A stretch of 63,852 bases of DNA from Variovorax sp. Root411 (GTDB lineage: Bacteria; Pseudomonadota; Gammaproteobacteria; Burkholderiales; Burkholderiaceae_C). How positions within the stretch are numbered: position 1 is the first letter of the stretch; every line of letters begins with the position of its first letter. A program made the translations under genes and the position numbers. The stretch is taken from the NCBI RefSeq assembly GCF_001425205.1, contig NZ_LMDW01000007.1, positions 1 through 63,852 of the forward strand, read 5' to 3'. The notes beneath the pieces were generated by a model that was given only the letters and a program-made list of their open reading frames with translations, did not search any database and had not been told where the DNA came from. This document shows positions 28,158-38,438 of this stretch, in pieces.

Positions 28158-29633
28158 TCAATGCTTCGCGGTGGTCGGCGCGGCGCCCTGCGCAAGGTGT
28201 GCGTCGTCGGGTTCCCAGCCGCCGCCGAGCGCCATGAACAGCACGACCTGATCGTCGGCCAGCTGCGCCTCGCTGGCCGCGAGGGCGGCTTCGCTGGCGG
28301 CCAGCGAGCGTTCGGCGTCGAGCGAATCGAGGTAGCCGGTGCGTCCGTTCTGGTAGAGCTGGCGCGCCTGCGCGGCAACCTTCGCGCTTTCGTCGCGCGA
28401 GGCTTGCAGCGCGGCGTGGCGATCGAGTTCGCGCGCATAGGTGCCGAGTGCGGTCTCGGTTTCGCGCAGCGCGGTGAGCACGGTGCCGTCGAACTTGGCG
28501 AGCGCGGCGCGCGTGCCGGCCTCGGCCTGGGCGATGCGGGACTGTGCGACGCCTGTATTGGGAATGGTCCAGGAGATCAGCGGGCCGAGGCTCCACGCAA
28601 AGGTGTCCTTGCGGCCGAAGTCGTCGGCATGGCCGACAGAGGAGCCTGAAAGCCCCAGCGTGACTTTGGGATAGAGCTCGGCCGTGGCCACGCCGATGCG
28701 CGCCGTGGAGGCAGCAAGGCTGCGCTCGGCCTGGCGGATGTCGGGGCGGCGGCGCAGCAGCGCGGCACCGTCGCCGACCGGCAGCGTGCCCGCCACGCGC
28801 GGCGGCACGGTGCAGTCGGCCACTTCGCGCGGGAAGTCCTGCGGCACTGCGCCGGTCAAGGTGGCGAGGCGATAGAGCGCGCCCTGGCGTTCGGCCTTCA
28901 GCGGGGGCAAGGCGGCGTTGAGCTGCTGCAGTTGCGCACGCGCGCGACCTGCGTCGATGGCACCGGCGCGGCCTGCACTTTGCAGGCGGTCGGTGACGTT
29001 CACGGCGTCCTGCTGCAAGGCGACAGACTTCTGTGCGATCTGCAGGCGAAGGCCGGTAGCGCAGGCTTCGGCGTAGGCGCGCGCGGTGCCGGCCGCGACG
29101 TTCACGCGCACGAGGTCGAGCGCCGCTTCGGCGGCTTGGGTGTTGGCCTGCGAAGCCTCGATGCCGCGGCGGATCTGGCCGAACAGGTCGACCTGGTACG
29201 ACAGCGAAGCGCCCGCGCTGTAGTTGAAGGTGCTCGGCGGCTCGTAGCCCTTCTGCAGCAGCGACAGGCCCGACACATGGCCGAACGAAGGGCCGCCGTT
29301 CACGCCGATGGTCGGGTACTTGGCGCCGGCCACTTCGTCTTCGATGGCGCGTTCGCGTTCGAGGTTGGCGACGGCCTGGCGCAGGTCGGTGTTGTGCGCG
29401 AGGGCCTGTTCGACCAGCCTGTCGAGCAACGGGTCGTGGTACAGGCGCCACCAGTGGGCGGGCAGCGGCGCGGCGTTGGCGGACGCCTCGGCAAAGGGCC
29501 GCGCGGCGGCGGCCTGGCTGGCCAGCGCCTCGGGCGGCTGGCGGTAGTCGGGACCGACCGCCGCGCAGGCCGCAAGCCCGGCGGCGACGGCCAGCGATGC
29601 AAGGCGAAATGCGAAGCGGCTCATGGCGTTCAT
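28158..29633 (-). CDS. efflux RND/FUSC-type outer membrane factor, NodT family lipoprotein
   Basis: 491 residues. Lipoprotein signal (LAVAAGLAAC) then VGPDYRQPPE, the typical start of OprM/NodT channels; two OEP repeats with long helices (GASLSYQVDLFGQIRRGIEAS; GPLISWTIPNTGVAQSRIAQAE). Forms the trimeric outer-membrane duct. Start ATG 29633 overlaps the adaptor stop (ATGA), so translation is coupled. Last gene of the MarR-FUSC-DUF1656-HlyD-OMF operon. Confidence 0.9.
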   Translation of the reverse strand: MNAMSRFAFRLASLAVAAGLAACAAVGPDYRQPPEALASQAAAARPFAEASANAAPLPAHWWRLYHDPLLDRLVEQALAHNTDLRQAVANLERERAIEDEVAGAKYPTIGVNGGPSFGHVSGLSLLQKGYEPPSTFNYSAGASLSYQVDLFGQIRRGIEASQANTQAAEAALDLVRVNVAAGTARAYAEACATGLRLQIAQKSVALQQDAVNVTDRLQSAGRAGAIDAGRARAQLQQLNAALPPLKAERQGALYRLATLTGAVPQDFPREVADCTVPPRVAGTLPVGDGAALLRRRPDIRQAERSLAASTARIGVATAELYPKVTLGLSGSSVGHADDFGRKDTFAWSLGPLISWTIPNTGVAQSRIAQAEAGTRAALAKFDGTVLTALRETETALGTYARELDRHAALQASRDESAKVAAQARQLYQNGRTGYLDSLDAERSLAASEAALAASEAQLADDQVVLFMALGGGWEPDDAHLAQGAAPTTAKH

Positions 29634-30568
29634 CCCTTCTGCGGCGCGGCTGCCGGTGCCTGGGCGCTGTGCGCCGGCTTGTTCTCCAGCACCTGCACCG
29701 TGACCGTCTGGCCCGCGACGAGGCGTGCGCCCTGCGGCAGCGGATCGAGCTTGATGCGCACCGGAATGCGCTGCGCGAGCCGCACCCAGTTGAAGGTCGG
29801 GTTCACGCTGGGCAGCAGGTTGGCGCTGGTGGAGCGGTCGTGGTCGGCAATGCCGGCGGCCACGCTGTCGACCGCGCCTTCCAGCACCGCGCCGCCGCCC
29901 ATCGGGGTGACGCGCACGCGGTCGCCGAGATGGATGCGCGGCAGCTTGGTTTCCTCGAAATAGCCTTCGACGTAGAACGACTGCGCATCGACCAGCGCGA
30001 GCACCGGGCGGCCCGCCGCGGCGTAGCTGCCCTGGCGCAGGTCGAGGTTGGTGACGAGGCCGTCGGCCGGCGCGCGCACCTGGGCGCGCTGCAGGTTGAG
30101 GCGGGCCGAGTCGAGCGCCACCTCGGCCTGCGCGACGGCGGCCTGCATCTGCTCGACACGCGAACGGGTCTGCTCGCGCGACTCCTTCGACACCAGGTCG
30201 TCGAGGCCCGCGTTGCGCGCGTTCTCGCGCTGCACCTGGGCGCTCATGGCGCGCTGCGCGGCGAGCGCTGCCTGGGCCTGGCGCACGGCGAGGTCGTAGC
30301 GGGCGCGGTCCACCTCGAACAGCAGCGTGCCGGCGGCGACCGGCTGGTTGTCGCGGATCGGTACTGCCGTGACGAGACCCGACACGTCGGGTGCGATTTG
30401 CACGACGTTGGCGCGCACGCGGCCGTCGCGCGTCCACGGTGCGAGTTCGTAGTGGTCCCACAGGCGCAGGCCGGCCCACACGGCGGCGGCGACCACGGCC
30501 ACGGTGAGAAGAACGCGCCCGAGGCGCCGGGCCCATGGGTTGTCTGCGGAGGAACGGGAGGCTGTCAT
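29630..30568 (-). CDS. HlyD family periplasmic adaptor (AaeA/EmrA-like)
   Basis: 312 residues. One N-terminal membrane anchor (VLLTVAVVAAAVWAGLRLW), then biotinyl-lipoyl halves split by a coiled-coil hairpin (VRANVVQIAPDVSGLVTAVPIRDNQ and RAPADGLVTNLDLRQGSYA), and a C-terminal beta-barrel. It links the inner-membrane FUSC pump to the outer-membrane factor, as AaeA does in aromatic carboxylate efflux. Follows the DUF1656 gene by 13 bp. Confidence 0.88.
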   Translation of the reverse strand: MTASRSSADNPWARRLGRVLLTVAVVAAAVWAGLRLWDHYELAPWTRDGRVRANVVQIAPDVSGLVTAVPIRDNQPVAAGTLLFEVDRARYDLAVRQAQAALAAQRAMSAQVQRENARNAGLDDLVSKESREQTRSRVEQMQAAVAQAEVALDSARLNLQRAQVRAPADGLVTNLDLRQGSYAAAGRPVLALVDAQSFYVEGYFEETKLPRIHLGDRVRVTPMGGGAVLEGAVDSVAAGIADHDRSTSANLLPSVNPTFNWVRLAQRIPVRIKLDPLPQGARLVAGQTVTVQVLENKPAHSAQAPAAAPQKG

Positions 30569-30581
30569 CGGAATCTCGTCG

Positions 30582-30788
30582 TCATTGAAGGTAGGAAGTG
30601 AGGCGGCTCAGTGCATAGAGCAACAGCAGGTAGAGCGCCATGTCGAACAGCGCGGGGTGCCACACCCAGCGGTAGGCGCCGGTGGCCGCGAGCAGTCGGC
30701 GTACACCCCACAGCGCGAGCAGCGCGCCGAGGGCCAGCACCATGATCCAGGGCACGTAGAGGCCGTAGAAACTGGCTTCGCCGATCAT
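30582..30788 (-). CDS. DUF1656 (AaeX-like) small membrane protein
   Basis: 68 residues with two membrane helices (VPWIMVLALGALLALWGVRRLL and HPALFDMALYLLLLYALSRL) and the family's FYGLYVPW opening. AaeX relatives are small inner-membrane partners of FUSC/AaeB pumps. Its ATG overlaps the stop of the FUSC gene (ATGA), so the two are coupled. Confidence 0.88.
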   Translation of the reverse strand: MIGEASFYGLYVPWIMVLALGALLALWGVRRLLAATGAYRWVWHPALFDMALYLLLLYALSRLTSYLQ

Positions 30789-32896
30789 GCGGAAGCTCCT
30801 TGGGTGATCGCTGCGCCCGCCAGCCTGGGCGGCGCATCGGGAAAGAGATTGCGGCGCAGGCCGACCAATGCGGTGACGGCCGAGCGCGATGCGGCGGAAG
30901 AAGCGGAGTCGCGCGAAGCAAGCACGGCACCGAGTGCCTCGTCTATCTGCGGCAGCAGGTCGGCCGGATGCGGGTTCGCGCGGCCTTCCGCGCGCTGGCG
31001 GAAGAAGCGCGAGATGCCGCCCAGCAGCGCGGCCGAGGTGGCCAGCGGCAGCTGGGCGCGCACGCGCTGCAGCACGGCGATGTCTGCGCCCATGCGCAGG
31101 TCGCGCAGCGCGTCGTTGGCGGCCACGCCTTCGACGGTGCCGCCCGCCTGCGCGATGCGCGGCGCGAGCAGGCCGATGCGGTCGAGCATGCGCACGGCGT
31201 ACGCATCGCTCTGCGCGTACTGCGGCTGCGGCGAAGCAGCCATGTCGCCGAGCTCGCGCCAGGTCGCGCGCTGGATGCGGCGCGCGCTCCAGTCGGCACC
31301 GACCGAACGCACGAGCCGCGTGACGCGCGCCGCGACCAGCACGCCGACGATCTGGCCGATCATGCTGTTGATGAAGCTCACGAGGTCGGAGCTGGCGGTG
31401 TCGTGCAGCGCGAGCGTGCCGGCCACGCCGAAGATCAGCGCCATCGCGGGCATGAAGTGCGTCGGACGCGGCAGGTAGAAGCCCAGCAGCAAGAAGAGCG
31501 GCGCGCAGATGACGACGAGCATGCCGAAGTCCTGCACGGTGGGCATGAGCACCAGCACATAGAGCGCCGAGATCGGGATGGACCACAGCGTCCACTTGAG
31601 AAAGCCGTGGATCGCCGGCACGGGGTCGTCCATGGTGGCGAAGAAGCAGCAGAAGACGGCGGCCATCATGGTGGCGGCCGAGCCCATGGGCCAGCCGGTG
31701 ACGATCCAGAACGCGCCGCACAGGCAGATGGCGATGACAGCGGCCAGCGCAGAGAGCAGCGCCATGCCGTAGTCGCGGTGCAGCACGCGGCTGCCGAGCG
31801 CTGCCGTGCGGCGCAGCGGCGCGGCGCCCTTGAGGCCTTCGTCGATGTCCAGGCGCAGCCGGGCGCAGGCGGTCCAGCCGTCGACGAGTTCTTCGAGGCG
31901 CCCGGCGAGGCCGATGCGCAGGGCGCGGCCCCATGGAGTGGGCTGCTGCGCGTCGGCAGGAGCGGCGCTCAATGCGTCGATGGCACGGCGCAGGGCTTGC
32001 AGCCGCTCGGCGCGGTGGGCGGAGGCAGGTTCAGCCTCCTCGCGCAGCCACTGCGCGGCCTGCGCGAGTACGGCGGCCACGTCGGGTGCGAGTTGCCCTT
32101 CGGCCTGCTCCAGCGCCTGCAGGCGGTCTTCGACAGCCGAGAGCGCGGGCGTGAGCGCGGCAACGCGGTCCTGCATCGCGCGGATCGCCCCGGCGGTCCA
32201 GCGCAGGTGCGTGGTATCGAAGGGCACGTGCGTGGAGAGCAGGCGCAGTTGCGTGATGTCGCCTGCGAGGCGGCGGCGGTCGTCGTCCAGGCGCTTCGGT
32301 TCGGCGTCACTGCTGCGGTCGGCGGGCTGCAGCAGGTCGCCGAGCCACTTGCGCGCGTCGAGCAGCGTGCGATCGAGCAGGCCCAGCACGGTCGGCGCAA
32401 GCCCCGCGGGGAGCACAAGGCTGTGGACGAGCGTGGCGCAGAAGATGCCGAGGCCGATTTCTTCCACGCGCGCCACGGCGGTGTCGAACAGCGCGAGCGG
32501 CGTCTGCACCGACGGAAAGCCGATCAGCGCGGCGGTGTAGCCCGCGAGCATGAACACGTAGGAGCGCGGCGTGCGGTCGAACAGCGAGATGCACAGGCAC
32601 AGCCCGACCCACAGCGCGAGCACCAGGGTCAGCAGTTCCGGCGCGTTGGACAGCGCGGGCACCATCAGCACGGTCGCGGTGCTGCCGATGAGCGTGCCGC
32701 AGAAGCGATACAGCGCCTTCGAGCGCACCGCGCCGGCCAGCGGATGGGCGACGACGTAGGTGGTCATGAGCGCCCAGAAGGGGCGCGGCAGGCCGGCACG
32801 GCTGGCGAGGTACATCGCCAGCATGGCGGCGGCGAAGCTCTTGCCGGAAAAGAGAAGCTCCGCACGGCTGAAGCGCGGAAGACGGAGCGCGGGCAT
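30785..32896 (-). CDS. FUSC family inner-membrane efflux protein (AaeB-like)
   Basis: 703 residues: two blocks of membrane helices (about 15-165 and 370-525), each followed by a cytoplasmic helical domain, the fusaric-acid-resistance layout. The N-terminus contains FWALMTTYVVAHPLAGAVRSKALYR, characteristic of AaeB. With the adaptor, AaeX-like protein and outer-membrane factor it would export aromatic carboxylic acids or related toxic acids. It begins 3 bp after the MarR gene stop, so the regulator is the first gene of the same operon. Confidence 0.9.
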   Translation of the reverse strand: MPALRLPRFSRAELLFSGKSFAAAMLAMYLASRAGLPRPFWALMTTYVVAHPLAGAVRSKALYRFCGTLIGSTATVLMVPALSNAPELLTLVLALWVGLCLCISLFDRTPRSYVFMLAGYTAALIGFPSVQTPLALFDTAVARVEEIGLGIFCATLVHSLVLPAGLAPTVLGLLDRTLLDARKWLGDLLQPADRSSDAEPKRLDDDRRRLAGDITQLRLLSTHVPFDTTHLRWTAGAIRAMQDRVAALTPALSAVEDRLQALEQAEGQLAPDVAAVLAQAAQWLREEAEPASAHRAERLQALRRAIDALSAAPADAQQPTPWGRALRIGLAGRLEELVDGWTACARLRLDIDEGLKGAAPLRRTAALGSRVLHRDYGMALLSALAAVIAICLCGAFWIVTGWPMGSAATMMAAVFCCFFATMDDPVPAIHGFLKWTLWSIPISALYVLVLMPTVQDFGMLVVICAPLFLLLGFYLPRPTHFMPAMALIFGVAGTLALHDTASSDLVSFINSMIGQIVGVLVAARVTRLVRSVGADWSARRIQRATWRELGDMAASPQPQYAQSDAYAVRMLDRIGLLAPRIAQAGGTVEGVAANDALRDLRMGADIAVLQRVRAQLPLATSAALLGGISRFFRQRAEGRANPHPADLLPQIDEALGAVLASRDSASSAASRSAVTALVGLRRNLFPDAPPRLAGAAITQGASA

Positions 32897-32899
32897 TTC

Positions 32900-33388
32900 T
32901 TACCTGCGCCCTTCCTGCGGCGCCGGGACCGGGCGCCCCAGGCGCTCCTCGAGCACGCCGAACACGCGCAGGCAGGCAGCGATGTCGTCGTCGGACACGC
33001 CTTCGAACAGCTCGTTGCGCATCAGGCTCAGCGCCGCCTCGATGGGCGCGCAGGCGGCCTTGCCCGCGGGCGTGAGATGCAAGGTCTTGGCACGGCGGTC
33101 GGCCGGGTCTTCGCGGCGCTCGACGAAACCGGCCTCCACCAACTGGTCGAGCGAGCGCACCAGCGACGGGCCTTCGATGCCCAGTGCATCGGCCAGCACG
33201 CCCTGGCGCACTTCGCCGTTCATGCGCCCGAGCATCACGATCGGCCAGGCCAGCGTTTGCGACACGCCGACGTGCGCCACTGCCCTGTCCGCCGACGCGC
33301 GGTAGCCGCGCTGCAGCACCGAGAGCGCCATGCCGAGCCGCATCAGCGCGTTTTCGCGCTTTGGGAGGTAGTTGCTCGACTTGCTCAC
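32900..33388 (-). CDS. MarR family transcriptional regulator
   Basis: 162 residues with a central winged helix (RQGVLADALGIEGPSLVRSLDQLVEAGFVERREDPADRRAKTLHLT, quoted in part: recognition helix around GPSLVRSLDQL and the wing DPADRRAK). As first gene of the efflux operon it probably represses it and is released by the exported compound. A TATAAT box and a 10-bp palindrome lie just upstream. Confidence 0.88.
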   Translation of the reverse strand: MSKSSNYLPKRENALMRLGMALSVLQRGYRASADRAVAHVGVSQTLAWPIVMLGRMNGEVRQGVLADALGIEGPSLVRSLDQLVEAGFVERREDPADRRAKTLHLTPAGKAACAPIEAALSLMRNELFEGVSDDDIAACLRVFGVLEERLGRPVPAPQEGRR

Positions 33389-33405
33389 GATAGCCGCCTA
33401 TTAAT

Positions 33406-33424
33406 TAGCATGCTATCGATTATA
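33406..33424 (-). promoter_or_regulatory. promoter -10 and probable MarR operator of the efflux operon
   Basis: Minus strand has a consensus TATAAT (33424-33419) followed at once by the perfect palindrome TAGCATGCTA (33406-33415), about 20-30 bp before the marR start. A repressor bound there would cover the transcription start. No good -35 was seen at 17 bp. Confidence 0.5.
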
Positions 33425-33510
33425 CGGGTAACTACCAATCCGTGCGGGCAACAAGGCTGCCGCCCGCCTTCAGCGGTCGAAGGCGCGAAAAATGAAAAGG
33501 GAAGAAAAGT

Positions 33511-33868
33511 GTGAAGCCCGCCGATAAGCCGGATTCTGTGCATCGAGGGCCTCTTGCGAAGCCTTCGACGTGACCGCCATTACTCTGGGCCGTTTGTCGC
33601 CAAACGGCTCGATGCCACCTACCCGCCAGCTCAGCGGAACCACCTCGATACTGGCCTACTTGGTGTTGCTGCGCGCAGAGATTGCCCGTTTCACCCGAAC
33701 TCAATCGGCTCGTCTCTGTTGCTCTGATCCTCACCTCACGGTGGAGAGTCGTTAACTCCTGCGCTGTCCTGTGCAGTCCGGACGTTCCTCCAGTGCGGTC
33801 TTTCGACGCGGCACCCGAAGGTGTCGCCCCTTTCGGGCTTGCACCAGCGGCGGTCTGGCGTGCTTCAC
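33511..33868 (-). ncRNA. rnpB: RNase P RNA (M1 RNA), bacterial type A
   Basis: Catalytic RNA of RNase P, which matures tRNA 5' ends. On the minus strand the universal blocks are in order: GGAGGAACGTCCGGACTGCA (P4/CR-I region), GAGGATCAGAGCAACAGAGA, GTGAAACGGGCAATCTCTG and the 3' block ACAGAATCCGGCTTAT. The ends GAAGC-ACGCC and GGCG-GGCTTC pair as helix P1, which sets the limits. It lies between the MarR operon and cysK. Confidence 0.93.
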
Positions 33869-33962
33869 GGGGTGGATTATCGCCTCTGCCCGGGCACACC
33901 GGCGGGCAGGTCCCACAATGCGCGCTGTTCGTCCGACAAACGCATCGACCCAAGGAGATTCC

Positions 33963-34883
<921 letters not shown>

Positions 34884-34884
34884 C

Positions 34885-34987
34885 TTGGCTCGCCCCCAGG
34901 CTACGCGCACTTCGTGTCGCTTCTCCTACCCCCTACCGGGGGCAACACCTGCGGCCCGGCAAAGCCGGTTCCGCGGTGTTCCACGAC
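34885..34987 (+). repeat. dispersed intergenic repeat A, copy 1
   Basis: About 103 bp starting right after the cysK stop: TTGGCTCGCCCCCAGGCTAC, GCGCACTTCGTGTCGCTTCT, then a C5/G5 stem (CCCCCTACCGGGGG) and a second stem CCGGCAAAGCCGG. A copy with about ten differences lies at 43436-43538 in the same orientation. Confidence 0.8.
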
Positions 34988-35034
34988 GACGAAGCTAAAA
35001 TGCCGGGCTGCTTGATAGTCACAAGCCCCACGCC

Positions 35035-36672
35035 ATGCTGAGAATCTCCGAACTCAAACTCCCGCTAGCCCACGCGCCCGACGCGCTGGCCGCACTGATC
35101 GCCAGGACGCTCGACGTCCCGCTCGACGCGATCGCCTCCCACACCGTCTACAAGCGCAGCTTCGACGCGCGCAAGATCGAACTGCTCACGGTCTACATCT
35201 GCGACGTGCAGCTGAAAGACGCGAAGCTCGAAGCCGCGCTGCTCGCGAAGCACGCGGGCCATCCGCACATCCAGAACGCCCCCGACATGCGCTACACGCC
35301 GCCGGCCAATGCGGCCGAAGGCACGGCGCGGCCGGTGGTGGTCGGCTTCGGGCCCTGCGGCATCTTCGCGGCGCTGATGCTCGCGAAGATGGGCTTCAAA
35401 CCCATCGTGCTCGAACGCGGCAAGACCGTGCGCCAGCGCACCCGCGACACCTGGGGCCTGTGGCGCAAGAGCGTGCTGAACCCCGAGTCGAACGTGCAGT
35501 TCGGCGAAGGCGGCGCCGGCACCTTCTCGGACGGCAAGCTCTACAGCCAGATCAAGGACCCGCGCTTCCTCGGCCGCAAGGTGATGGAAGAGTTCGTGAA
35601 GGCCGGCGCGCCGCCCGAGATTCTTTACGTCGCGCATCCGCACATCGGCACCTTCAAGCTGGTGAAGGTGGTGGAGAACATCCGCGAACAGATCGTGGCG
35701 CTGGGCGGCGAGATCCGCTTCGAGCAGCGCGTGACCGACGTGCACATCGAAGACGGCCACCTGCGCGGCCTCACGGTGCTCGACCAGACCACCGGCACGA
35801 GCAGCGAGCTGCGCGCCGACCACGTCGTGATGGCGCTGGGCCACAGCTCGCGCGACACCTTCGAGATGCTGCATGCGCGCGGCGTGCACATCGAGGCCAA
35901 GCCCTTCTCCATCGGCTTCCGTGTGGAGCATCCGCAGGGCCTGATCGACCGCGCGCGCTGGGGCCGCCATGCGGGCCATCCGCTGCTCGGCGCGGCCGAC
36001 TACAAGCTGGTGCACCATGCAAGCAATGGCCGCTCGGTCTACAGCTTCTGCATGTGCCCCGGCGGCACCGTGGTGGCGGCCACCAGCGAGCCCGGCCGCG
36101 TGGTCACCAACGGCATGAGCCAGTACTCGCGCAACGAGCGCAACGCCAACGCGGGCATCGTGGTGGGCATCGACCCGAAAGACTTCCCCGGCGACGCGCT
36201 CGCGGGCATCGCCTTGCAGCGCGAACTCGAAAGCAACGCCTTCGTGCTCGGCGGCGGCGACTACCGCGCGCCGGGCCAGCTGGTGGGCGACTTCATCGCC
36301 GGCCGGCCCTCGACCGCGCTCGGCAGCGTGATTCCGTCGTACAAGCCCGGCGTGACCCCGACCGACCTGCACAAGGCGCTGCCGGCCTACGCCATCGAGG
36401 CCATGCGCGAGGCCTTCCCCGCCTTCGGCCGCAAGATCAAGGGCTTCGACACGCACGACGCGGTGCTCACCGGCGTGGAGACGCGCACCTCGTCGCCGAT
36501 CCGCATCACGCGCGGTGACGATTTCCAGAGCCTCAACGTGCGTGGCCTCTACCCGGCCGGCGAAGGCGCAAGCTACGCGGGCGGCATCCTGTCGGCCGGC
36601 GTGGATGGCATCAAGGTGGCCGAGGCCGTGGCGCACGGCGTGCTGGCCGAAGCCTCGGCACTGAGCCACTGA
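35035..36672 (+). CDS. FAD-dependent dehydrogenase (COG2509 type)
   Basis: 545 residues. Residues 1-95 are a distinct N-terminal domain (MLRISELKLPLAH... TVYICDVQL). The FAD-binding GxGxxG-like segment VVVGFGPCGIFAALMLAKMG begins near residue 98. Further landmarks are FGEGGAGTFSDGKLY, the conserved FCMCPGGTVVAATSE and a C-terminal LYPAGEGASYAGGILSAGVDGI dinucleotide motif. Soluble flavoprotein, widespread but of undefined substrate. Confidence 0.85.
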   Translation: MLRISELKLPLAHAPDALAALIARTLDVPLDAIASHTVYKRSFDARKIELLTVYICDVQLKDAKLEAALLAKHAGHPHIQNAPDMRYTPPANAAEGTARPVVVGFGPCGIFAALMLAKMGFKPIVLERGKTVRQRTRDTWGLWRKSVLNPESNVQFGEGGAGTFSDGKLYSQIKDPRFLGRKVMEEFVKAGAPPEILYVAHPHIGTFKLVKVVENIREQIVALGGEIRFEQRVTDVHIEDGHLRGLTVLDQTTGTSSELRADHVVMALGHSSRDTFEMLHARGVHIEAKPFSIGFRVEHPQGLIDRARWGRHAGHPLLGAADYKLVHHASNGRSVYSFCMCPGGTVVAATSEPGRVVTNGMSQYSRNERNANAGIVVGIDPKDFPGDALAGIALQRELESNAFVLGGGDYRAPGQLVGDFIAGRPSTALGSVIPSYKPGVTPTDLHKALPAYAIEAMREAFPAFGRKIKGFDTHDAVLTGVETRTSSPIRITRGDDFQSLNVRGLYPAGEGASYAGGILSAGVDGIKVAEAVAHGVLAEASALSH

Positions 36673-36705
36673 GCCACTGAGCCGCCACCCGACATCGAGA
36701 CCTGC

Positions 36706-37329
36706 ATGGCCAGCGACGACTTCCATTTCTTCGAACCCGCCAAGGGCCACGGCCTGCCGCACGACCCGTTCAACGCGATGGTCGGGCCGCGCCCCATCGG
36801 CTGGATCTCGTCGCAGGACGAGAACGGCGTGCTCAACCTCGCGCCCTACAGCTTCTTCAACGCCTTCAACTACACGCCGCCGCTCGTCGGCTTCGCCAGC
36901 ATCGGCGCCAAGGACAGCCTGCACAACATCCGCCAGACGCGGGAGTTCGGCTGGAACCTGGCAACCCGGCCGCTGGCCGAGCAGATGAACCGCTCCTGCG
37001 CGGCGGTGCCGCCCGAGGTGAACGAGTTCGAGCTCGCCGGCCTCGCCACGGCAGCCTCGCGGACCATCGCGGTGCCGCGCGTGGCCGAAAGCCCCGTGTC
37101 CTTCGAGTGCAAGCTCACGCAGATCCTGCAGCTCGAAGGCGTGGACGGCGTGCCCGTGCAGACCTGGCTCGTGCTCGGCGAAGTGGTGGGCGTGCACATT
37201 GCGCGCCACCTGCTGAAGGACGGCATCTACGACACCGCCGCGGCGCAGCCCATCCTGCGCGGCGGCGGCCCGGGCGACTACTTCGAAGTCAGCCCCGACA
37301 ATCTCTTCAGGATGTTCCGGCCGCGCTGA
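36706..37329 (+). CDS. flavin reductase family protein (FMN-binding split barrel)
   Basis: 207 residues. Split-barrel flavin domain: NAMVGPRPIGWISSQDENGVLNLAPYSFFNAFNYTPPLVGFAS carries the FMN-binding pattern (quoted only by its limits RPIGWISS and APYSFFNAF), and HIARHLLKDGIYD the C-terminal part. Supplies reduced flavin or acts as a small NAD(P)H:FMN oxidoreductase. 33 bp after the FAD dehydrogenase, same strand, so possibly a redox pair. Confidence 0.82.
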   Translation: MASDDFHFFEPAKGHGLPHDPFNAMVGPRPIGWISSQDENGVLNLAPYSFFNAFNYTPPLVGFASIGAKDSLHNIRQTREFGWNLATRPLAEQMNRSCAAVPPEVNEFELAGLATAASRTIAVPRVAESPVSFECKLTQILQLEGVDGVPVQTWLVLGEVVGVHIARHLLKDGIYDTAAAQPILRGGGPGDYFEVSPDNLFRMFRPR

Positions 37330-37379
37330 ACGCGCTCGGCCGGCCTTCTTTTTTCCAATCCTTTCCACAGCGCCCCCGC

Positions 37380-38342
37380 ATGACCGACGCTTCCACCGCC
37401 ACCCCGAAGACGAACGCCCGCCCGCCCCGGCGCCAGCAACTGGACATGGCCGACCAGCTGAAGCAGCTGCAGGCCGGTGCAGGAACAGACGCGGGCGCAG
37501 ACGCGCCGGCGCAGCAGCAACAGCAACCCCGGCAGGCCTCGCGCCCGCCGCGGCAGAAGAACACCGGCCGCGGCCCGCGTGCGCAGCAGCCCCAGCAACA
37601 GAAAGCGCAGGCGCAGCAGCAGCAACCGCAGCGCGCGCCGCGCAAGGTCAACCCGGTGCTGGAGCGCCTGTTCGAGCTGTACCCGCAGCTCTTCGGCGCG
37701 CGCTTCGTGCCGCTGAAGCTCGGCGTGTACGAGGAACTGATCGCGCGCCACCCCGAGGACTTCAAGGCCGAAGACCTGAAGATCGCCATGGGCCAGCACG
37801 CGCGCTCCACGCGCTACCTCGAGGCCGTGGCCGCCGGCCTGGCGCGCCACGACCTCGACGGCAACGCACTGGACCCGGTCGCGCCCGAGCACGTGCACCA
37901 CGCCATCCTCGAGCTGCACCGCCGCCGCATGCTGCGCAACAACGGCAACGCCGAAGAACTGCGCCCGCAGCTGGTAGCGCGCATCGCCAAGGCCGTCGAG
38001 GCCTCAGGCCTCGACCGCGAGGCCTATGCGGTGCTCGTGCGCTCGCGTGACGCGAACGCCAACGCCGTGGTCGATGAAGCCCTGGCCGAACTCGCCGAGC
38101 AGGCCGCCAAGCGCGAGGCGCTGCTGCGCGCCTTCGAGGCCAGCGGCCGAAGCGAGCAGGAGTTCGCCGACATGTACGGCATGAAGCCCGGCGACGTGAC
38201 GCGCACGCTGCAGCGGGTGCGCGACGACAAGAAGCGGGCAGAGGCCGCTGCGGCAGCAGCAGCTGTGGCGGCAACGGAGGTGCAGGCAGCGCCCGAAGCA
38301 GAAGCCGCTCCGGCCGCGACCGACGCACCCGCCGCCGACTGA
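37380..38342 (+). CDS. ProQ/FinO family RNA-binding protein
   Basis: 320 residues. The first ~88 are low-complexity, rich in Gln, Pro and Arg (runs of Q). Residues ~88-195 form the FinO/ProQ domain (NPVLERLFELYPQLFG, IALPLKLGV-like FVPLKLGVYEELIARHP, RSTRYLEAVAAG). The C-terminal half is helical and ends in an Ala/Glu tail. Binds structured RNAs, likely a global sRNA chaperone. Terminated by the hairpin at 38368. Confidence 0.85.
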   Translation: MTDASTATPKTNARPPRRQQLDMADQLKQLQAGAGTDAGADAPAQQQQQPRQASRPPRQKNTGRGPRAQQPQQQKAQAQQQQPQRAPRKVNPVLERLFELYPQLFGARFVPLKLGVYEELIARHPEDFKAEDLKIAMGQHARSTRYLEAVAAGLARHDLDGNALDPVAPEHVHHAILELHRRRMLRNNGNAEELRPQLVARIAKAVEASGLDREAYAVLVRSRDANANAVVDEALAELAEQAAKREALLRAFEASGRSEQEFADMYGMKPGDVTRTLQRVRDDKKRAEAAAAAAAVAATEVQAAPEAEAAPAATDAPAAD

Positions 38343-38367
38343 AGCACGGCGCGCCAGCCCCAACGCA

Positions 38368-38401
38368 AAAAGCCGCCACATCACTGTGGCGGCTTTTTTT
38401 C
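38368..38401. terminator. bidirectional rho-independent terminator
   Basis: Perfect 11-bp stem AAGCCGCCACA / TGTGGCGGCTT, loop TCAC, flanked by A and T tracts, so it can stop both the proQ-like transcript and the convergent htpX transcript. Confidence 0.92.
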
Positions 38402-38438
38402 ATGGGCGACGCGACGTTTGCCGCACCCCGCAGCTTGC

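Noticed and set aside
30800..33514. 904-codon plus-strand frame opposite the FUSC and MarR genes
   Set aside because: Shadow of two well-supported genes; rich in Arg, Gly and His with no domain.
36658..36684. GAGCCACT triplet repeat after the FAD dehydrogenase gene
   Set aside because: Only three short units around the stop codon; no structure or copies elsewhere.
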